A DNA stretch of 64,000 nucleotides from Xanthostigma xanthostigma (GCA_963575645.1 OY754473.1:5952001-6016000), one strand, 5' to 3'; numbered from the stretch's first letter, positions 42,196 through 53,458 are shown. The notes: a model not told the origin generated them from the sequence alone. Numbers and translations are program-made.

Positions 42196-43250
42196 GTCGA
42201 CGCACTACAAAAAAATAGAGAAAATCCATTTCTTTCTCTTCTATTAACGTTTAGAAGCGCTGAGGCACTCAAAGAATTAAATGGAACATCAAAACGAGTG
42301 CCCCACGCTTCAAAACGTTATAGAAGATAAAATAGACAATCAATTTTTTTCTCTTCTATTAACGTTCAGAAGCGCTGAGGAACTCAATGAATTAAATGAA
42401 ATATCAAATTGAGTGCCCCATGCTTCAAAACGTTGTAGAAGATAAAATAGAAAATACATGTATTTCTGTTATAACGTTTGGAAGCGGTGAAATAAATGAA
42501 ATACAAGCGAAATGAGTGCCTCACGCTTCAAAACGTTATCGAAGATAAAATAAATATTGTCTTTCTCTTCTATAACGTTTTGAAGCATGGGGCACTCAAT
42601 GAATTAAATGAAATATAGGCAAAACGAGTGCCCCACGCTTCAGAACGTTATAGAAGATAAAATGGAAAATACATTTATTTCTCTCAGAATGTTTAGAAGC
42701 GTGGAGCACTCGCACTGCCGGATTAATCATTAGGCAGAGTGCCTAGGGGTCCGTGCATGCACCAAGAAAAAAAACTTTTCATTGAACGAAAATTTTATTT
42801 GAAAATTTGTATGAAATTTCCCAACAACAATATTATTTTCTTTCGTTGTTTATTGTAATTTATTGCATTTAACAAGATAAAATTTAAAATAACTACGCCA
42901 CGTCTCATTTCTCCCATCAAAAAACCTGGATCATCAATTATTATCTATAACCTATTCATTAACACCAATTCAATAAAGCTGAATCAGGTAAGGCGATGCT
43001 GCGCATCTAGTCAAAGTAATCATGTTGTTACAAAATCACATAAGACATTGAAGTAACAGGATGCCTGGAGCCGATCATCTGGAAGTTACTCACATCCCTT
43101 CATCAACTTGAAAAGACCTAATTGTATTGCCTAGCGGCCCGGACAGGGTTAATCCGGCCTTGAGCACTCGGTGAAATAAATGAAATATAAGCAAAATAAC
43201 TGTCTCACGTTATAAAAAAAAACACGAGTAAAATCGCAGGTGAAAGCTAG
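42196..43250 (+). repeat. Hairpin-unit tandem array, ~105-114-bp period, split by a hAT
   Basis: About five units (42196-42712) and a remnant (43163-43250). Each unit is itself a palindrome: CTTCTATAACGTTTTGAAGC, GGGGCACTC, an AT spacer, GAGTGCCCCACGCTTC, AAAACGTTATAGAAG. Both unit arms drift but pairing is largely kept. Confidence 0.85.
42713..43162 (-). mobile_element. hAT MITE inside the hairpin array, 450 bp
   Basis: TIRs CACTGCCGGATTAATC and CAAGGCCGGATTAACC (13 of 16 match) with the perfect 8-bp duplication AGCACTCG at 42705-42712 and 43163-43170. No transposase. Confidence 0.85.
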
Positions 43251-43599
43251 TATTGAAATTAAAATATGTATTGGAATTTAATAATTAATCATTTAATTAA
43301 TTAAAACATCACAATTTGTTTGAATTGAATGGAGGATGAACTGCGGACGTTTTGGTTGTTTGGACGTCTTTGAATAATTGAGCACTCGAATTATATACAT
43401 TTATCAACACCAATTAGTGGCTTATTCTTTGAAATTAAACGATTTTTTTATATTGAAATGCAATTATAGATATCTTCAGGTCTTGTATTTATCCGTTTCT
43501 TTATTATATTTACTTGTTTGTTAAAGTAAGTAGCTATTTGATTTTGCTCACAACTTTAAGAAGTTTTTAGTTATAGTGTCGATGCGATGACCTTTTTTT
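43251..43599. other. No feature seen
   Basis: No supported gene or repeat. Confidence 0.4.
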
Positions 43600-43885
43600 T
43601 TGCGCAGTGAAAAGGGGAGGGCGCTTGGGGGAAGTTTTTTAAAAAATACAAAGTAAGATTGTAATATAATATAGTAATTCTACACCTGTTGCTATGACGT
43701 GTATATGTGATTTCTGATTGGTTAGATTAAAAAAATGACAGTGAAAGACAAACAGTTTTTACGTATTTTTGAGGAAATCTGCGAATAATCCTCAAACTTT
43801 TTTTTTGGAACGTTGAAATTTAGCGTTTTCTATGACTTAAAAGAAGTCAAAATTTGGGCACATCGAGTTATCGAAGTGGACCCCG
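43600..43885 (+). repeat. Dispersed repeat shared with 30.56-30.80 kb
   Basis: GCAGTGAAAAGGGGAGGG, ATTGGTTAGATTAAAAAAAT, ACGTATTTTTGAGGAAAT and CACATCGAGTTATCGAAGT. Inverted partner of the 30.5-kb copy; ends near 40.1 kb show the same CACATCGA word. Possibly a TIR element, limits unclear. Confidence 0.6.
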
Positions 43886-43934
43886 CAATATCTATTTTTT
43901 CCAAAACTCTAAAATAAAAAATAAAAAAACTACG

Positions 43935-44254
43935 TATAATACGTGCCGCGGATTTAAAAGGTTCGGAAGTTAGTCATAAACAGCGTCGCAAAGGCACATT
44001 TTAGAGCCGTTGTAGCTCCCACCACCTCCTAGCTACCTGCACGGAACGTGCGCTCGTCGGTGATTAGCCGTGATCGCTCGTTGCCTTTGTCACTTGTCGC
44101 TTTCCTGCTTTAAAGTACAGTCGAGTACGATATTGTCAAGTTGTTATTGTTATTCTAGTTTTGTTGAGTTGTGGGTTTATATTTTTTCAACAGACTGCAC
44201 AAGCGCCATTCGCATCTAACTTCCGAGCCTTTTAGATTCGTGGCGCGTATTATA
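43935..44254 (+). mobile_element. TA-flanked MITE, second complete copy
   Basis: TATAATACG / CGTATTATA ends with ~32-bp inverted repeats (GATTTAAAAGGTTCGGAAGT; ACTTCCGAGCCTTTTAGAT mirror). Same interior as 7789-8116 (ACGGAACGTGCGCTCGTCGG). Confidence 0.8.
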
Positions 44255-44623
44255 CATCGAACACGTCTTGAATAACGGCAAGTTGAAGAACGATAACCAT
44301 AGAGTAACTTTGTATTGCTCTATGGTGTAACCGTTTCCGGCTGCGCAGATACGCACTGCGCGGGGCGTTTCTGCGCACAATGCGCTTACCGCGGGACGTT
44401 CGAACGGAGATAAAGGAGATCACAAAAGACAGATTCTTACACAGCTTGTTTATATTGTACGAATGTAGTTACAATAGTTTGTAAAGTAACCCGGTGCCTT
44501 CGGGCCTTATAAAAATAATATATTATGTGTACGTGATGAAAGAATACGGCGCGGACATCGAATAAGTGGTAACGGAGCGGCAGGTAAAGGTGCGCTCACA
44601 ACGCGGGGTTGAAATTTTCCATC
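44255..44623. other. No feature seen; GC-richer near 44.33-44.42 kb
   Basis: CTGCGCAGATACGCACTGCG region is GC-rich, with several CG-containing hexamers. Not identified. Confidence 0.35.
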
Positions 44624-45430
44624 ATACGTCGATCGCGTATATACTTTCGGCATATCAATTGTAAGGCAGAAAGTGTATCATTTACTCCTTGGTTGGATTA
44701 CACGCACCGATGCGGGAAGTTCGTACGTTCGGGCGGTCGTAAAGCAAAAACTACCGATCAACTGTTGTTTAGATGCCGTTTCCATAGCAATCCTATTACA
44801 TTTTGGCTAATAGTCGCTAGCAGCTGTCATTCGTGTTTTTACGTATAACCTCAAGCCGTTTGCTTGGAAATTATCTGTGTTTTCATGTAATTAATAATTA
44901 ATTAATTAATTAATGTATTTAATAAACGGGATTACGACCGAGGTATGAAGAAATAGTATATATATTACACCAAAAGGGTCGAAGGTGTGATATTCTTGCC
45001 CTGCGCGCCATGATGCCTGAGGCTTCGCCTCAGCCATCATGGCGCGCAGGACAAGGTTATCACACCTTCGACCAGTGTGGTGTATACTATTTTTCTTCAT
45101 ACCTCGGTCGTCAACCCGCTTATTAAATACATCAATTAATTAATTACTTATTAATTACTTAAAAACATAGATAAATTCCAAGCAAACGGTTTGAGGTTAT
45201 ACGTAAAAACACGAATGACAGCTGCTCGCGACTATTAGCTAAAATGTAATAGGGTTGCTATGGAAACGGCATCTAAACAACAGTTGATCGGTAGTTTTTG
45301 CTTTACGACGACCCGAACGTACGAACGTCCCGCATCGGTGTGTGTAATCCCACCAAGGAGTAAATGTTAGACTTTCCGCCTTACAATTGGTATGCCAAAA
45401 GTATATACACTTTCGATCGAGGTATGAAGA
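44624..45430. repeat. ~800-bp near-perfect palindrome
   Basis: Left arm 44624-45020 mirrors 45025-45430 (CTACCGATCAACTGTTG, GATGCCGTTTCCATAGCAA, CGACCGAGGTATGAAGAAA). The centre is itself a tight GC-rich hairpin, CCTGAGGCTTCGCCTCAG (45015-45032), extended by CGCGCCATGATG/CATCATGGCGCG. The motif GAGGTATGAAGAAA with a TATA run occurs a third time at 45418-45453. Open frames in the arms are mirror artefacts. Confidence 0.9.
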
Positions 45431-45849
45431 AAAATAGTATATACACCACACTTTCGGACACTGGCGTCTTTAAAGACCGCGCACAAAGCAAACGTTGATG
45501 AAACTTTTGACGTTGACGTAACGTGCCGTAACGTTAGCATTGCGGACGGATTGTGCACCGGTCCACAATAACTGAACGCGGAGCCCAGTTATCCGCTTTG
45601 GATCCAAACAGCGTACAACCAGGCACTGCGGGCACACGGGGAGATTTCCTGGTAAGATAGGTCTCGTGAACCGCCACGGGTCATCGCGACCTTTTGACCC
45701 ATCTCATGAACAATGTTTATTGAAAACAACGATTACACGCATAGTCATCCGATATTGTGTTACACGCTCACGATCTGTTCTCGAGCAAGAAAAGGGCTCC
45801 GCGGATATATCGCAGTGATCTCTTGTCTACGATTGCAAGTTAATTGTCT
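45431..45849. other. No gene seen; GC-richer than flanks
   Basis: 45470-45700 is less AT-rich than average. No open frame with recognisable motif. Confidence 0.4.
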
Positions 45850-46330
45850 CTTTATGAAATTAAACGAAGACCTCGAGAAAAAACGAAATAACAGTAACGG
45901 CTATTTTTGGAACTGTTACCGGAAATAACCGGTTCCAAAAATACTTATCGGTTACTTATGAAAATAAACGAGAATCTAAAGAAAACTCGAAATTATTGTA
46001 ACAGTTATTGTGGAACTGCTACTGGAAATAATCGGTTCCAAAGATAGTTATTTATAAAAATAAACGAAAACCTTAAGAAAACTCGAAATAACTGTAACAG
46101 TTATGTGGATACTGCTACCGGATATTACCAGTTCTAAAAATATCGGTTACTTATAAAAATAAGCGAGAATTTTAAGAAAAATCGAAATAACTGTAACAGT
46201 TATTTTGAACTGCTACCGGAAATAACCGGTTCCAAATATAACAGTTACTTATAAAAATAAACGAGGACCTAAAGAAAAATCGAAATAACAGTTACAGTTA
46301 ATTTGGAAATGATATTGGAAATATTTATAT
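45850..46330 (+). repeat. Tandem repeat, ~95-104-bp period, ~4.8 copies
   Basis: Repeated AACTGCTACCGGAAATAACC, GGTTCCAAA, TTACTTATAAAAATAAACGA and AAACTCGAAATAACTGTAAC. Each unit contains the palindrome CCGGAAATAACCGG or its decayed form. The last unit fades out near 46320. Confidence 0.88.
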
Positions 46331-46579
46331 TTGATATTAAATTTTACGGTTCCGTAGCGAGAAAACAAAAAAAAAACGTACTTAGTCCTTATAATTTCCA
46401 AGACACTAGTTGGCCGGTTTTTTAAACTATTTAGTAAACCGTTCTGAAATCTTCGATACAAACTTATTATATTTACAAAATGTCAGTCAATTCTTTGCGA
46501 TTTGAAATATCCGTCATACATCTTTAATGCAGGCCGTAGATGGAAAATTTTAGGAAACGCTGTCATTGAGAGTTTTGAC

Positions 46580-47121
46580 CAGCGTTGGCAGACGTCCCGA
46601 TTTTGGCGGGATGTCCTGATTTTTAAATCAAAATTAAATGTCCCGCGCGGGACAGGCTCAGTCCCGCTTTTCGGGGATAACTTTAAAAGAAGTTAAATCT
46701 TCACAGAAATATCATGAATAAGTAATTCTTATAAATAATTATTCTCTTATTGTAAGTTGCAATTTGTAACACTCACTCCACAGACTATTGTTTGAAACGC
46801 CATATTTTTCAAATGAATAAAACTTTTTTGATTTTTATTTCTGTTTTTTTTTTTTTTTTATTCTGAAGACGAATAAGATTCAACTATTTAACGATAGGGT
46901 AAATCTGATTTTAAATATTATACTTTTATTAAAATACATTTTCTATGGCTATTTTTGCTATCTATTGTCACGTAAACGTAATTTTAATTCAAATAAAAAT
47001 TAAATATTTGAAAACTTCTGATTATATACGTTTTTTTACTATGTCCCGCTTTCGACGTAAGAATCCCGCTGTTTTCACTCAAAGAGTTCCAAAATCCCGA
47101 AAAAAAAAACTGGCAACGCTG
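46580..47121 (+). mobile_element. hAT MITE copy 2, 542 bp
   Basis: CAGCGTTGGCAG / CTGGCAACGCTG ends and the perfect 8-bp duplication GTTTTGAC (46572-46579 and 47122-47129). Reverse-oriented sister of 12914-13453, sharing TGTCCCGCGCGGGACAGGCT. Confidence 0.9.
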
Positions 47122-47394
47122 GTTTTGACTTGTTATTTAGGACGTGGATGGGCGCTGATGACGTGTAGGTATTTCCTGGCCGTTGACAGTATCACATGGT
47201 ATAATATGTAAGATTTCATTGTTGTCAACTGAATCAACCAGTGGTTGGTCTGACGGAACACGATTGTTGTATGATAATTCTATTAATTTTATTCAGTGTT
47301 TTATTGGCCATTTTGTTCGTTTTATTGTTTCAATACATAACAATATGAATGCAGTTCGTAGCAATTAATTTACAGCACCAAAAAGAATTAACAA

Positions 47395-47715
47395 AAATAA
47401 ATACCTATAGTTTAAAAAAAACTAAAAACTAAAACGCGCTTTATATCGAACTTAAAAAAGTAAAAAATATTTTTTTTAAAATAAGCTTAAAACAATAATG
47501 AATAAAAAATACAAGTATTATTGTGAAATAAGCGTGTGGCGCTTTGTTCCACATTTTCGTACATCGAGCGCCCCACGCTTTTTTCACAATAATACTTGTA
47601 TTTTTTATTCATTATTGTTTTAAGCTTATTTTTAAAAAATATTTTTTACTTTTTAGTTCGATATAAAGCGTGTTTTTTAGTTTTTTTAAACTATATTTAT
47701 TTTCCACTTTTTAGT
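47395..47715. repeat. Foldback, ~140-bp arms
   Basis: 47395-47535 mirrors 47588-47715 (CGCTTTATATCGAACT, AATAAGCTTAAAACAATAAT, ACAAGTATTATTGTGAA). The short loop (47536-47587) holds a further pair CGTGTGGCGC / GAGCGCCCCACGC. Confidence 0.82.
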
Positions 47716-47764
47716 TCGATTTATTGTCAAAAATTTGCCGGAAAAAAAAAACATTTTTTTTTTC

Positions 47765-47850
47765 GGCGTGGACGGGATTAGAACTCACGACCCGTGATTC
47801 CGAGAGTTGACGTCAGCGAAGACCCGTGCCTTAGACCGCACGGCTAACCA
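47765..47850 (-). repeat. tRNA-like sequence (SINE head or tRNA pseudogene)
   Basis: Minus strand contains GCCGTGCGGTCTAAGGCACG (A-box-like) and GTGAGTTCTAATCCCGTCC (B-box-like) at the spacing of a long-variable-arm tRNA (Leu/Ser type). The 5' acceptor strand does not pair with GTCCACGCCG at the 3' side, so a functional tRNA gene is not supported. A SINE-type 3' tail (47918-47985) lies on the other side. Confidence 0.55.
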
Positions 47851-47917
47851 TTGTAGTTATAGTGCTGGCATATTATACTACAGTAATAAACCACTTGCTG
47901 TAGTTCAAACGAAGGTT

Positions 47918-47985
47918 ACAAACAAACATACATACATACATGCATACATACAAACTTACAAGTGAAGTTAATATAAAACGTGTAA
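47918..47985. repeat. (CATA)n run with SINE-like end
   Basis: ACAAACATACATACATACAT then AAACTTACAAGTGAAGTTAA and AAAACGTGTAA. The reverse of 52040-52140 gives the same order, so this is the end of a shared short element. Confidence 0.65.
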
Positions 47986-48563
47986 TAAAAAAAACATTTT
48001 CAGTTTAACCGACAACCAAATCCCGTAAGGTTTGTGCTGGGTCCTTTACTATATGTCGATTTGTACAATGATTTTGTCCACACCTTGTGGCCAGTACATT
48101 GTACTAAAATGAATAATGTGGCTTTTCCTTTTGATTTTATGTAACCATTAATAGTGGAAGATGTTACACACTGACATATGTGGATAACTCGTTCGCCATA
48201 TTTGTCATGACTCATGTGCCCTAAACGACCAAACGACACCATTGCCAATATTAATATTTATTTCGAATTTTATGACTTTGCAATTATTAATTATAGATAA
48301 GATGCATTTATCGGGGTTAATAGCCGTTCTTTAAATGCAGTGCCTTGGAGGCTTTTCAAAATGTCTTTACGTAATAAATTCGTCATAAATTTTAGCGTAT
48401 TAAAAGACTTCCTTCGTCACCTGAATTTTCAACTTCTCCTTACTTCGTGGCAGTCATAGATCAATCATAAAAAAACTTTTATTATTTTGAGGTTAAGTTT
48501 TCCCTTTAACGTTACAGAAAATTTCAAACAAATACGCAAACAAATAATAGTTATAAATGCTGA
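47986..48563. other. Mostly unassigned
   Basis: 48000-48045 shares a ~40-bp word with 5555-5595. The 82-codon minus frame 48000-48248 has no recognised motif. Confidence 0.4.
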
Positions 48564-49160
48564 CTAGTGTGACCTGTGCGAATTATTCGCACTAAATAAG
48601 TATAATAATTATCACTTTAGAAAATTATTTTTTAAATATGATTGCAGGTATTCAATTCGTTTCTAATTTTGCACACTGCTTATAACGTTCTTCTTTTTGT
48701 TGTATTACAATATGAAGCTCAGATGACAGATCGAAGAAATATTTTACTAAAATTGTCATATAGAGGCGCAAGTAGCAAAAGCGTTGAGCTAAGCCGTCAG
48801 ATGGCATCATGCAGCATTGCTGTGACGTTGTTCAGCGTTGCTCGCTGTTTCAAAATTAAAGCCGTCATATGGCAGTATGCAGTATATTGTGTCTGTTGTA
48901 TTACAATATGAAGGTCAGATGACAAATCGAAGTGTTGCCGTTGTTTCAAAATTAAAGCCGTCAGATGGCAGACGTTGTTCAGCATTGCTAATAATTAATT
49001 AATTTACAAAAACAAATGCAATAATAAATTTTTTAGTTGTCGATGTCAGTAGAGCAAGCAATTATCTGTAAAATGATATATAATTTATGTGGAGAAATTG
49101 TGAGGTTTTTTCTAAAAAGGGATGCAAACATCTTTAACCTTAGCGTATTAATATATATGA
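48564..49160 (-). mobile_element. Heli-1 copy 5, full length (597 bp)
   Basis: Minus strand runs TC (49159-49160) to CTAG (48564-48567) with the hairpin GTGCGAATAATTCGCAC intact and host A/T at both sides. Frames 48642-48911 and 48797-48985 are products of the repeat. Confidence 0.9.
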
Positions 49161-49182
49161 TTTAATAAAATATCTATAATAT

Positions 49183-49306
49183 TAATATTATAAAGAGGTT
49201 GGATGTAGGAGGTACTCTCTGAAACTACTCATCCGATTTCAAAATTTTTGCCACCAATATTTAGAATGGACCTTCAGGCTATATATTAGCGCTCTTCGCG
49301 GAGACC
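49183..49306 (+). mobile_element. Heli-2 copy, short and internally deleted
   Basis: AATATTATAAAGAGGTTGGA to CGCTCTTCGCGGAGACCAA with parts missing; directly followed by a complete Heli-2. Confidence 0.7.
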
Positions 49307-49308
49307 AA

Positions 49309-49562
49309 TCTATACTAATATTATAAAGAAGTAAAGTTTTTAACTTTAGATGTAGGAGTTAATCTCTGAAACTACTCATCCGATTTGAAAAAAATTGCAC
49401 CAATATTTAGAATGAACCTTCAGGATGAACATAGGCGATATATAATATTATCGCGTTTAAAATATAAGCGCTTTTCGTGGAGACCAATTTTGCATAACGT
49501 AAGTCGACGAAAAAACGGCGGGAATCCACAAATTCTGGCGAAGCCCCGGACCGGCCCGCTAG
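49309..49562 (+). mobile_element. Heli-2 reference copy, 254 bp
   Basis: TC at 49309 after A, ends CCGGCCCGCTAG at 49562 before T. Contains every block found in the other Heli-2 fragments. No terminal hairpin as clear as that of Heli-1; GGCGAAGCCCCGGACC is GC-rich near the end. Confidence 0.82.
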
Positions 49563-50129
49563 TTTATAATAATTTTAGAAAAGTAATGATTAATGTGCCC
49601 GATGTTCGAATTTAAATTGTCGGAGTGTCCAGCAATTTTTGTCCATTGTATTTATTAGTTTCTAATATACACAGTTAGAAAATCGTTGCGAGGTCAGACG
49701 AACCCGTTGTGTCGCCGTGCGCATGTGCGTGTATGTGTGACCCTCGCGTGACCCGTGACGCGTGATCCTCTCTATGCGGCGCGAGTACATCGTGTTGCGG
49801 CGCCGAACGCCCGGCGTGCCAGCCACGCGCCGTTATTACGCCCACACCCTGTATATTTTAATAGATTGTAGTTACAGCCGATGGTTCGGTAATCTTTTTC
49901 TTATAGACACTTACACTATTGGCGCTGGTCGGATGGTAGGACCTAGGGGTCGGACCAAAATTTCTCGACGTTTCTTATAGCCTCCTAAGAAGTTTGGCAC
50001 TATTTTTCGAAAAGTCTGTTTATATATGTATATATAATTGTAACAATTATTATTATTTTATTTAACATATATTTATTAACGTAAGTTTGTAACATGAATA
50101 TTATTTAATTCAACATATTTATTAAATGT
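49563..50129. other. No gene seen; GC-rich island at 49.69-49.85 kb
   Basis: 49690-49850 is markedly GC-rich with many CG dinucleotides (TGACCCGTGACGCGTGATCC, GGCGCCGAACGCCCGGCG). Not identified. Confidence 0.4.
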
Positions 50130-50265
50130 AAGTTTTTTTCACATGAACACTACTTCCTAGTTCATACGCTCCGCTGCCATCTTGCCTCTGTTTCTCTGCA
50201 TGACCACCAGGGTACACCAGTGGCGGCGTGGCCTTTTTATGACGTGGCGTTACATAATTGATTTA
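50130..50265 (+). repeat. Dispersed repeat, partner of 7.02 kb
   Basis: Same blocks as 7015-7140 in the same order (ACTACTTCCTAGTTCATACG, CACCAGTGGCGGCGTGGC). Confidence 0.7.
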
Positions 50266-51149
50266 AACGAAATTTGGACCACATGTTAAAATCCATCACT
50301 GCACGAAGCCTATTTAAAATGGGCCCAATCGGGCTACAAACTGCGTGTTGCAAAGTTCAGGGCGTAGATAATTGGGGGGTTAAGGGGGTAATTAACTCCC
50401 CATGATCATAATAATAAAATAATAAAACTGAAAACAATACGAATATCTGGCTAAAAAATAAAAATTAGAAATACTTTTTGAAAAGGAATTTGTGAAATTA
50501 GTTTGAGAATTAATATTTAATTAAAAACTTTAAAAAAACAGTTGAGCCTCTTTCAATATTAGTTATGTTAAAAAATTCCAGTCTCTGTCTCACCAGGAAG
50601 TTAAATCAATTACAAAATTCCACCCGGACAGACATACAAGACGGCATACAAGAAAGCGAGTTAATAAAAACGGAAAAAAAGCTACCTGACAAAGAGCGCG
50701 AAATAATAAAGTTTTGAGATCGGCGCCAATTTAACGAATGTACATAGGTCGTATATAAAAAATTATAGTAATTAAAGTGACAGTGACTTTATTATTTTAT
50801 GCTTTTTAGTTGCCTTTTTTATAGGAGGTACAATTAATTTTTTTAAACGTGTTTTCATTCACTGTCGTTTAATGTTTTTCATGTTTTTGTAGAAAGTGTT
50901 GCGTTATTTTTAAACGCTATAAATTTTATCACATTAGGTCATAAATATCGATTAAAAATTTTAAGATAAGATACTGTATCATTTGCGATAATATTTTTTT
51001 CTTAATTTTCTGGGTCACGCTTATTCGCTATCATTCGTAACCTTGTCCTACATTAAATTACATAAATTAAAAAAAAATTACTCCAAAAGAAACGTCCACT
51101 GATAATAAAAAATGAATCTTTATATAAATACAAACGATTAATATTATAT
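50266..51149. other. No feature seen
   Basis: No supported gene or repeat. Confidence 0.4.
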
Positions 51150-51525
51150 AGGGTGTCTACAATGTCGATTTTGGGTTAGTTAAAAAAAAAACTATAGGTA
51201 TATAAATGTGTTCTTGAGGGTGTTCAAATTTCAAATTTTTGCTTCATTATAAGCTTAAGGAAGTACCTACGGGCACTATAGCAATTTGGAAAAAAATACT
51301 TGATTCTTTTTTATATGGAGTTTAAATATGTATAAACATATTCTGAAAATTTGGGGGGATTAACCGATTATTTAAATAAATAATCGACTTGTTTTAATAA
51401 TTTTCACCCTTTGTCGAAGAAAAAAAACAGTCTACTTAGAAGTTAATACATTAATAAAAAATTAAAACAATAAAATAAAAAATCGTAGTGCCTGACTATA
51501 GATTAAAAGATATTTAATAAAAAAG
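51150..51525 (+). repeat. Dispersed repeat shared with 56.33-56.73 kb
   Basis: TTCTGAAAATTTGGGGGG, CGATTATTTAAATAAATAA, TTGATTCTTTTTTATATGGA and the end AAAAATCGTAGTGCCTGACT recur in order. Starts near GGGTGTCTACAATGTC. Family not named. Confidence 0.65.
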
Positions 51526-51579
51526 ACAAATGCACAAAATTGTCGCAACTTTCAGGTATCTCTTTTTTACATATATGCA

Positions 51580-51990
51580 CCGAGCGTGGTGGCGTAGTGG
51601 TGAGAGCGCTAGACTCGCAATCGGGAGGTGCCGGGTTCGAATCCAGGCGGGAGCAGATGTGGCCGGAACTTTTTCCCACTGCCTCTCGCCAAGAAACGGT
51701 AATTCCTGTACCTACCATCTCGTTGAGGTTTTCCATGGTTTCTCTCAATAATTCCAGATAAATATCGAGATGGTTCCTTATTCAAGGCCATGGCCGATTA
51801 CCTGTCAAACTCCTATACAAAAAAATTTGTCTACCTTATCTGAATGTCCTAAAATTCCTTCATTCGTCCATTGCTAAAATTAAGTTGAAGTTTAAAAAAA
51901 TGTAGAAAATAACGGGAAGTGTGGTAGAAAAAAAATAGTAATGGTGCGAATGGCGTCTGTTATGACATGATGTTGAGAAACGGATGTTAA
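51580..51990 (+). mobile_element. SINE-1 copy, tail lost
   Basis: Head TGGCGTAGTGGTGAGAG and B-box GGTTCGAATCC, full body to GAAACGGATGTTAA, but no (ATT)n. The two overlapping 73-codon frames and the minus 81-codon frame here are SINE artefacts. Confidence 0.85.
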
Positions 51991-52039
51991 ATAAAGAGAT
52001 TAAAACAGTTTTTAGCTTGCCACGCATTAACTGACGATA

Positions 52040-52140
52040 CAGTCTCTTTTTTACACGCTTTATATTAACTTCACTTGTAAGTTTGTTTGTATGTATGTAT
52101 GTATGTATGTATGTATGTATGTTTGTTTGTAACTTTCGTT
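52040..52140. repeat. (TATG)n microsatellite with SINE-like flank
   Basis: CACGCTTTATATTAACTTCA, CTTGTAAGTTTG then a tetranucleotide run (52087-52130) and TTTGTTTGTAACTTTCG. Reverse partner of 47918-47985. Confidence 0.75.
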
Positions 52141-53454
52141 TTTTGACCTTAGTTTCTTGACCTATAGGGAAACATCCTGTATACACGCAGAAATAATTAA
52201 TTACAGGTTTATTAAATACTTACATAATAATATTTAAGAGCGTTTATGAAATCAGATCATGTTCTGGTAAATTCAATTTAGACGTTATATTTGTATAGCC
52301 TGCAGTATTATGAATAGAAATATAATTATGGATTCAAAAGTAATAATTTTATATCTGAATCTAAATCTAAGAGTTAATTAATTATATTTTGTTTTGTAAG
52401 TTTTGACAGCTACAAGTTTAGATCGAGAAGGCTTAGAGAGGTCTCATTGTTTGTTTTTTTGGTGCGGAGGTTAAAGCCTGCCACAAACGCATATAATCTT
52501 ACGTGTGTTTAGTGTCGTTGACGCCGGCAGAACTGTTGACTTGACGGGAGCTCTTTCCCTTTGTTTCTTCTTACTACAAAAACAAAAGAACGGGTAAGCG
52601 CCAGTTGCCGAGGGTCTATATATTATTCACCTTTGTATTTCAAGAAATTAGTCGAGGTCAGGAGTTGGAAGAAGTACCTTTTTTTTGCCAGAGGGCCAAT
52701 CTAGAAACTCTTCCCTCGTTTTCGAGGACACTGGACCCTTTGGAAAATAATTATAACACATTTTCAATGCAACAATTTTGTAGGGAAATTATTTCTCTAC
52801 AAAAAATCTTTCTTGTTTTTTTTCTGTAAATATGATACTTTAAGAATTACTGGCCTTCAAAAATGATCATTTATGGGCATTTTACGTAAAATTTCCATAA
52901 ATGAAAAGCATAAAAAGTATAATAATGATTTTTTTTTGTCGGAATTGCAAAAAATTAATGTTTTCTGTTATTTATTTAATTTCTTTGGATCATTTATAAT
53001 TCTGTGGAAAAACTTTTTCATTAATTGATATTAAAAGAAAAAATTATTTTCGGGAAAATACCGATTGTTTTAAACTTGACAAAAAATTGAGATCTTATAT
53101 ATGCAATTCTATATCCATATAATCTCAATTATACATGAGCTAAATCAATGATAAGACTAAACTATGGTTATTATTTATTTTAATTATACTGAATATCTTG
53201 TATATAAATCTTTATGGATGTTTTCTCTAAGTTTTTATTTGACTAATAGAATTCCTTGCATTGAAGAAAAATATTTCTTGAAGAATTTTTACACACATTT
53301 TAATTTTTGAGGTTGATATCCAGTGACTAGTTTTTTATGATGTTTTTTAAATAATTCTAATACAGCTATTATACACAATTCTTTTGGGGCTTCAAAGAAT
53401 CTCTATCTCTTAGGGCTTCAATAATGACTGTCCATTATTTGTAATTGTTTGTCT
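52141..53454. other. No gene seen
   Basis: 1.3 kb of AT-rich sequence. Frame 52605-52829 has no motif. No repeat partner in the window noticed. Confidence 0.4.
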
Positions 53455-53458
53455 TTAA

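Noticed and set aside
44609..45558. Four 63-79-codon frames on both strands
   Set aside because: They are mirror images of each other within the large palindrome.
48000..48248. 82-codon minus-strand frame sharing its end with 5555-5595
   Set aside because: Only ~40 bp are shared, and the two places favour different frames. Too little to support a gene.
51530..51791. Overlapping 60-81-codon frames on both strands
   Set aside because: Products of the SINE-1 sequence; the same SINE elsewhere has stops in these frames.
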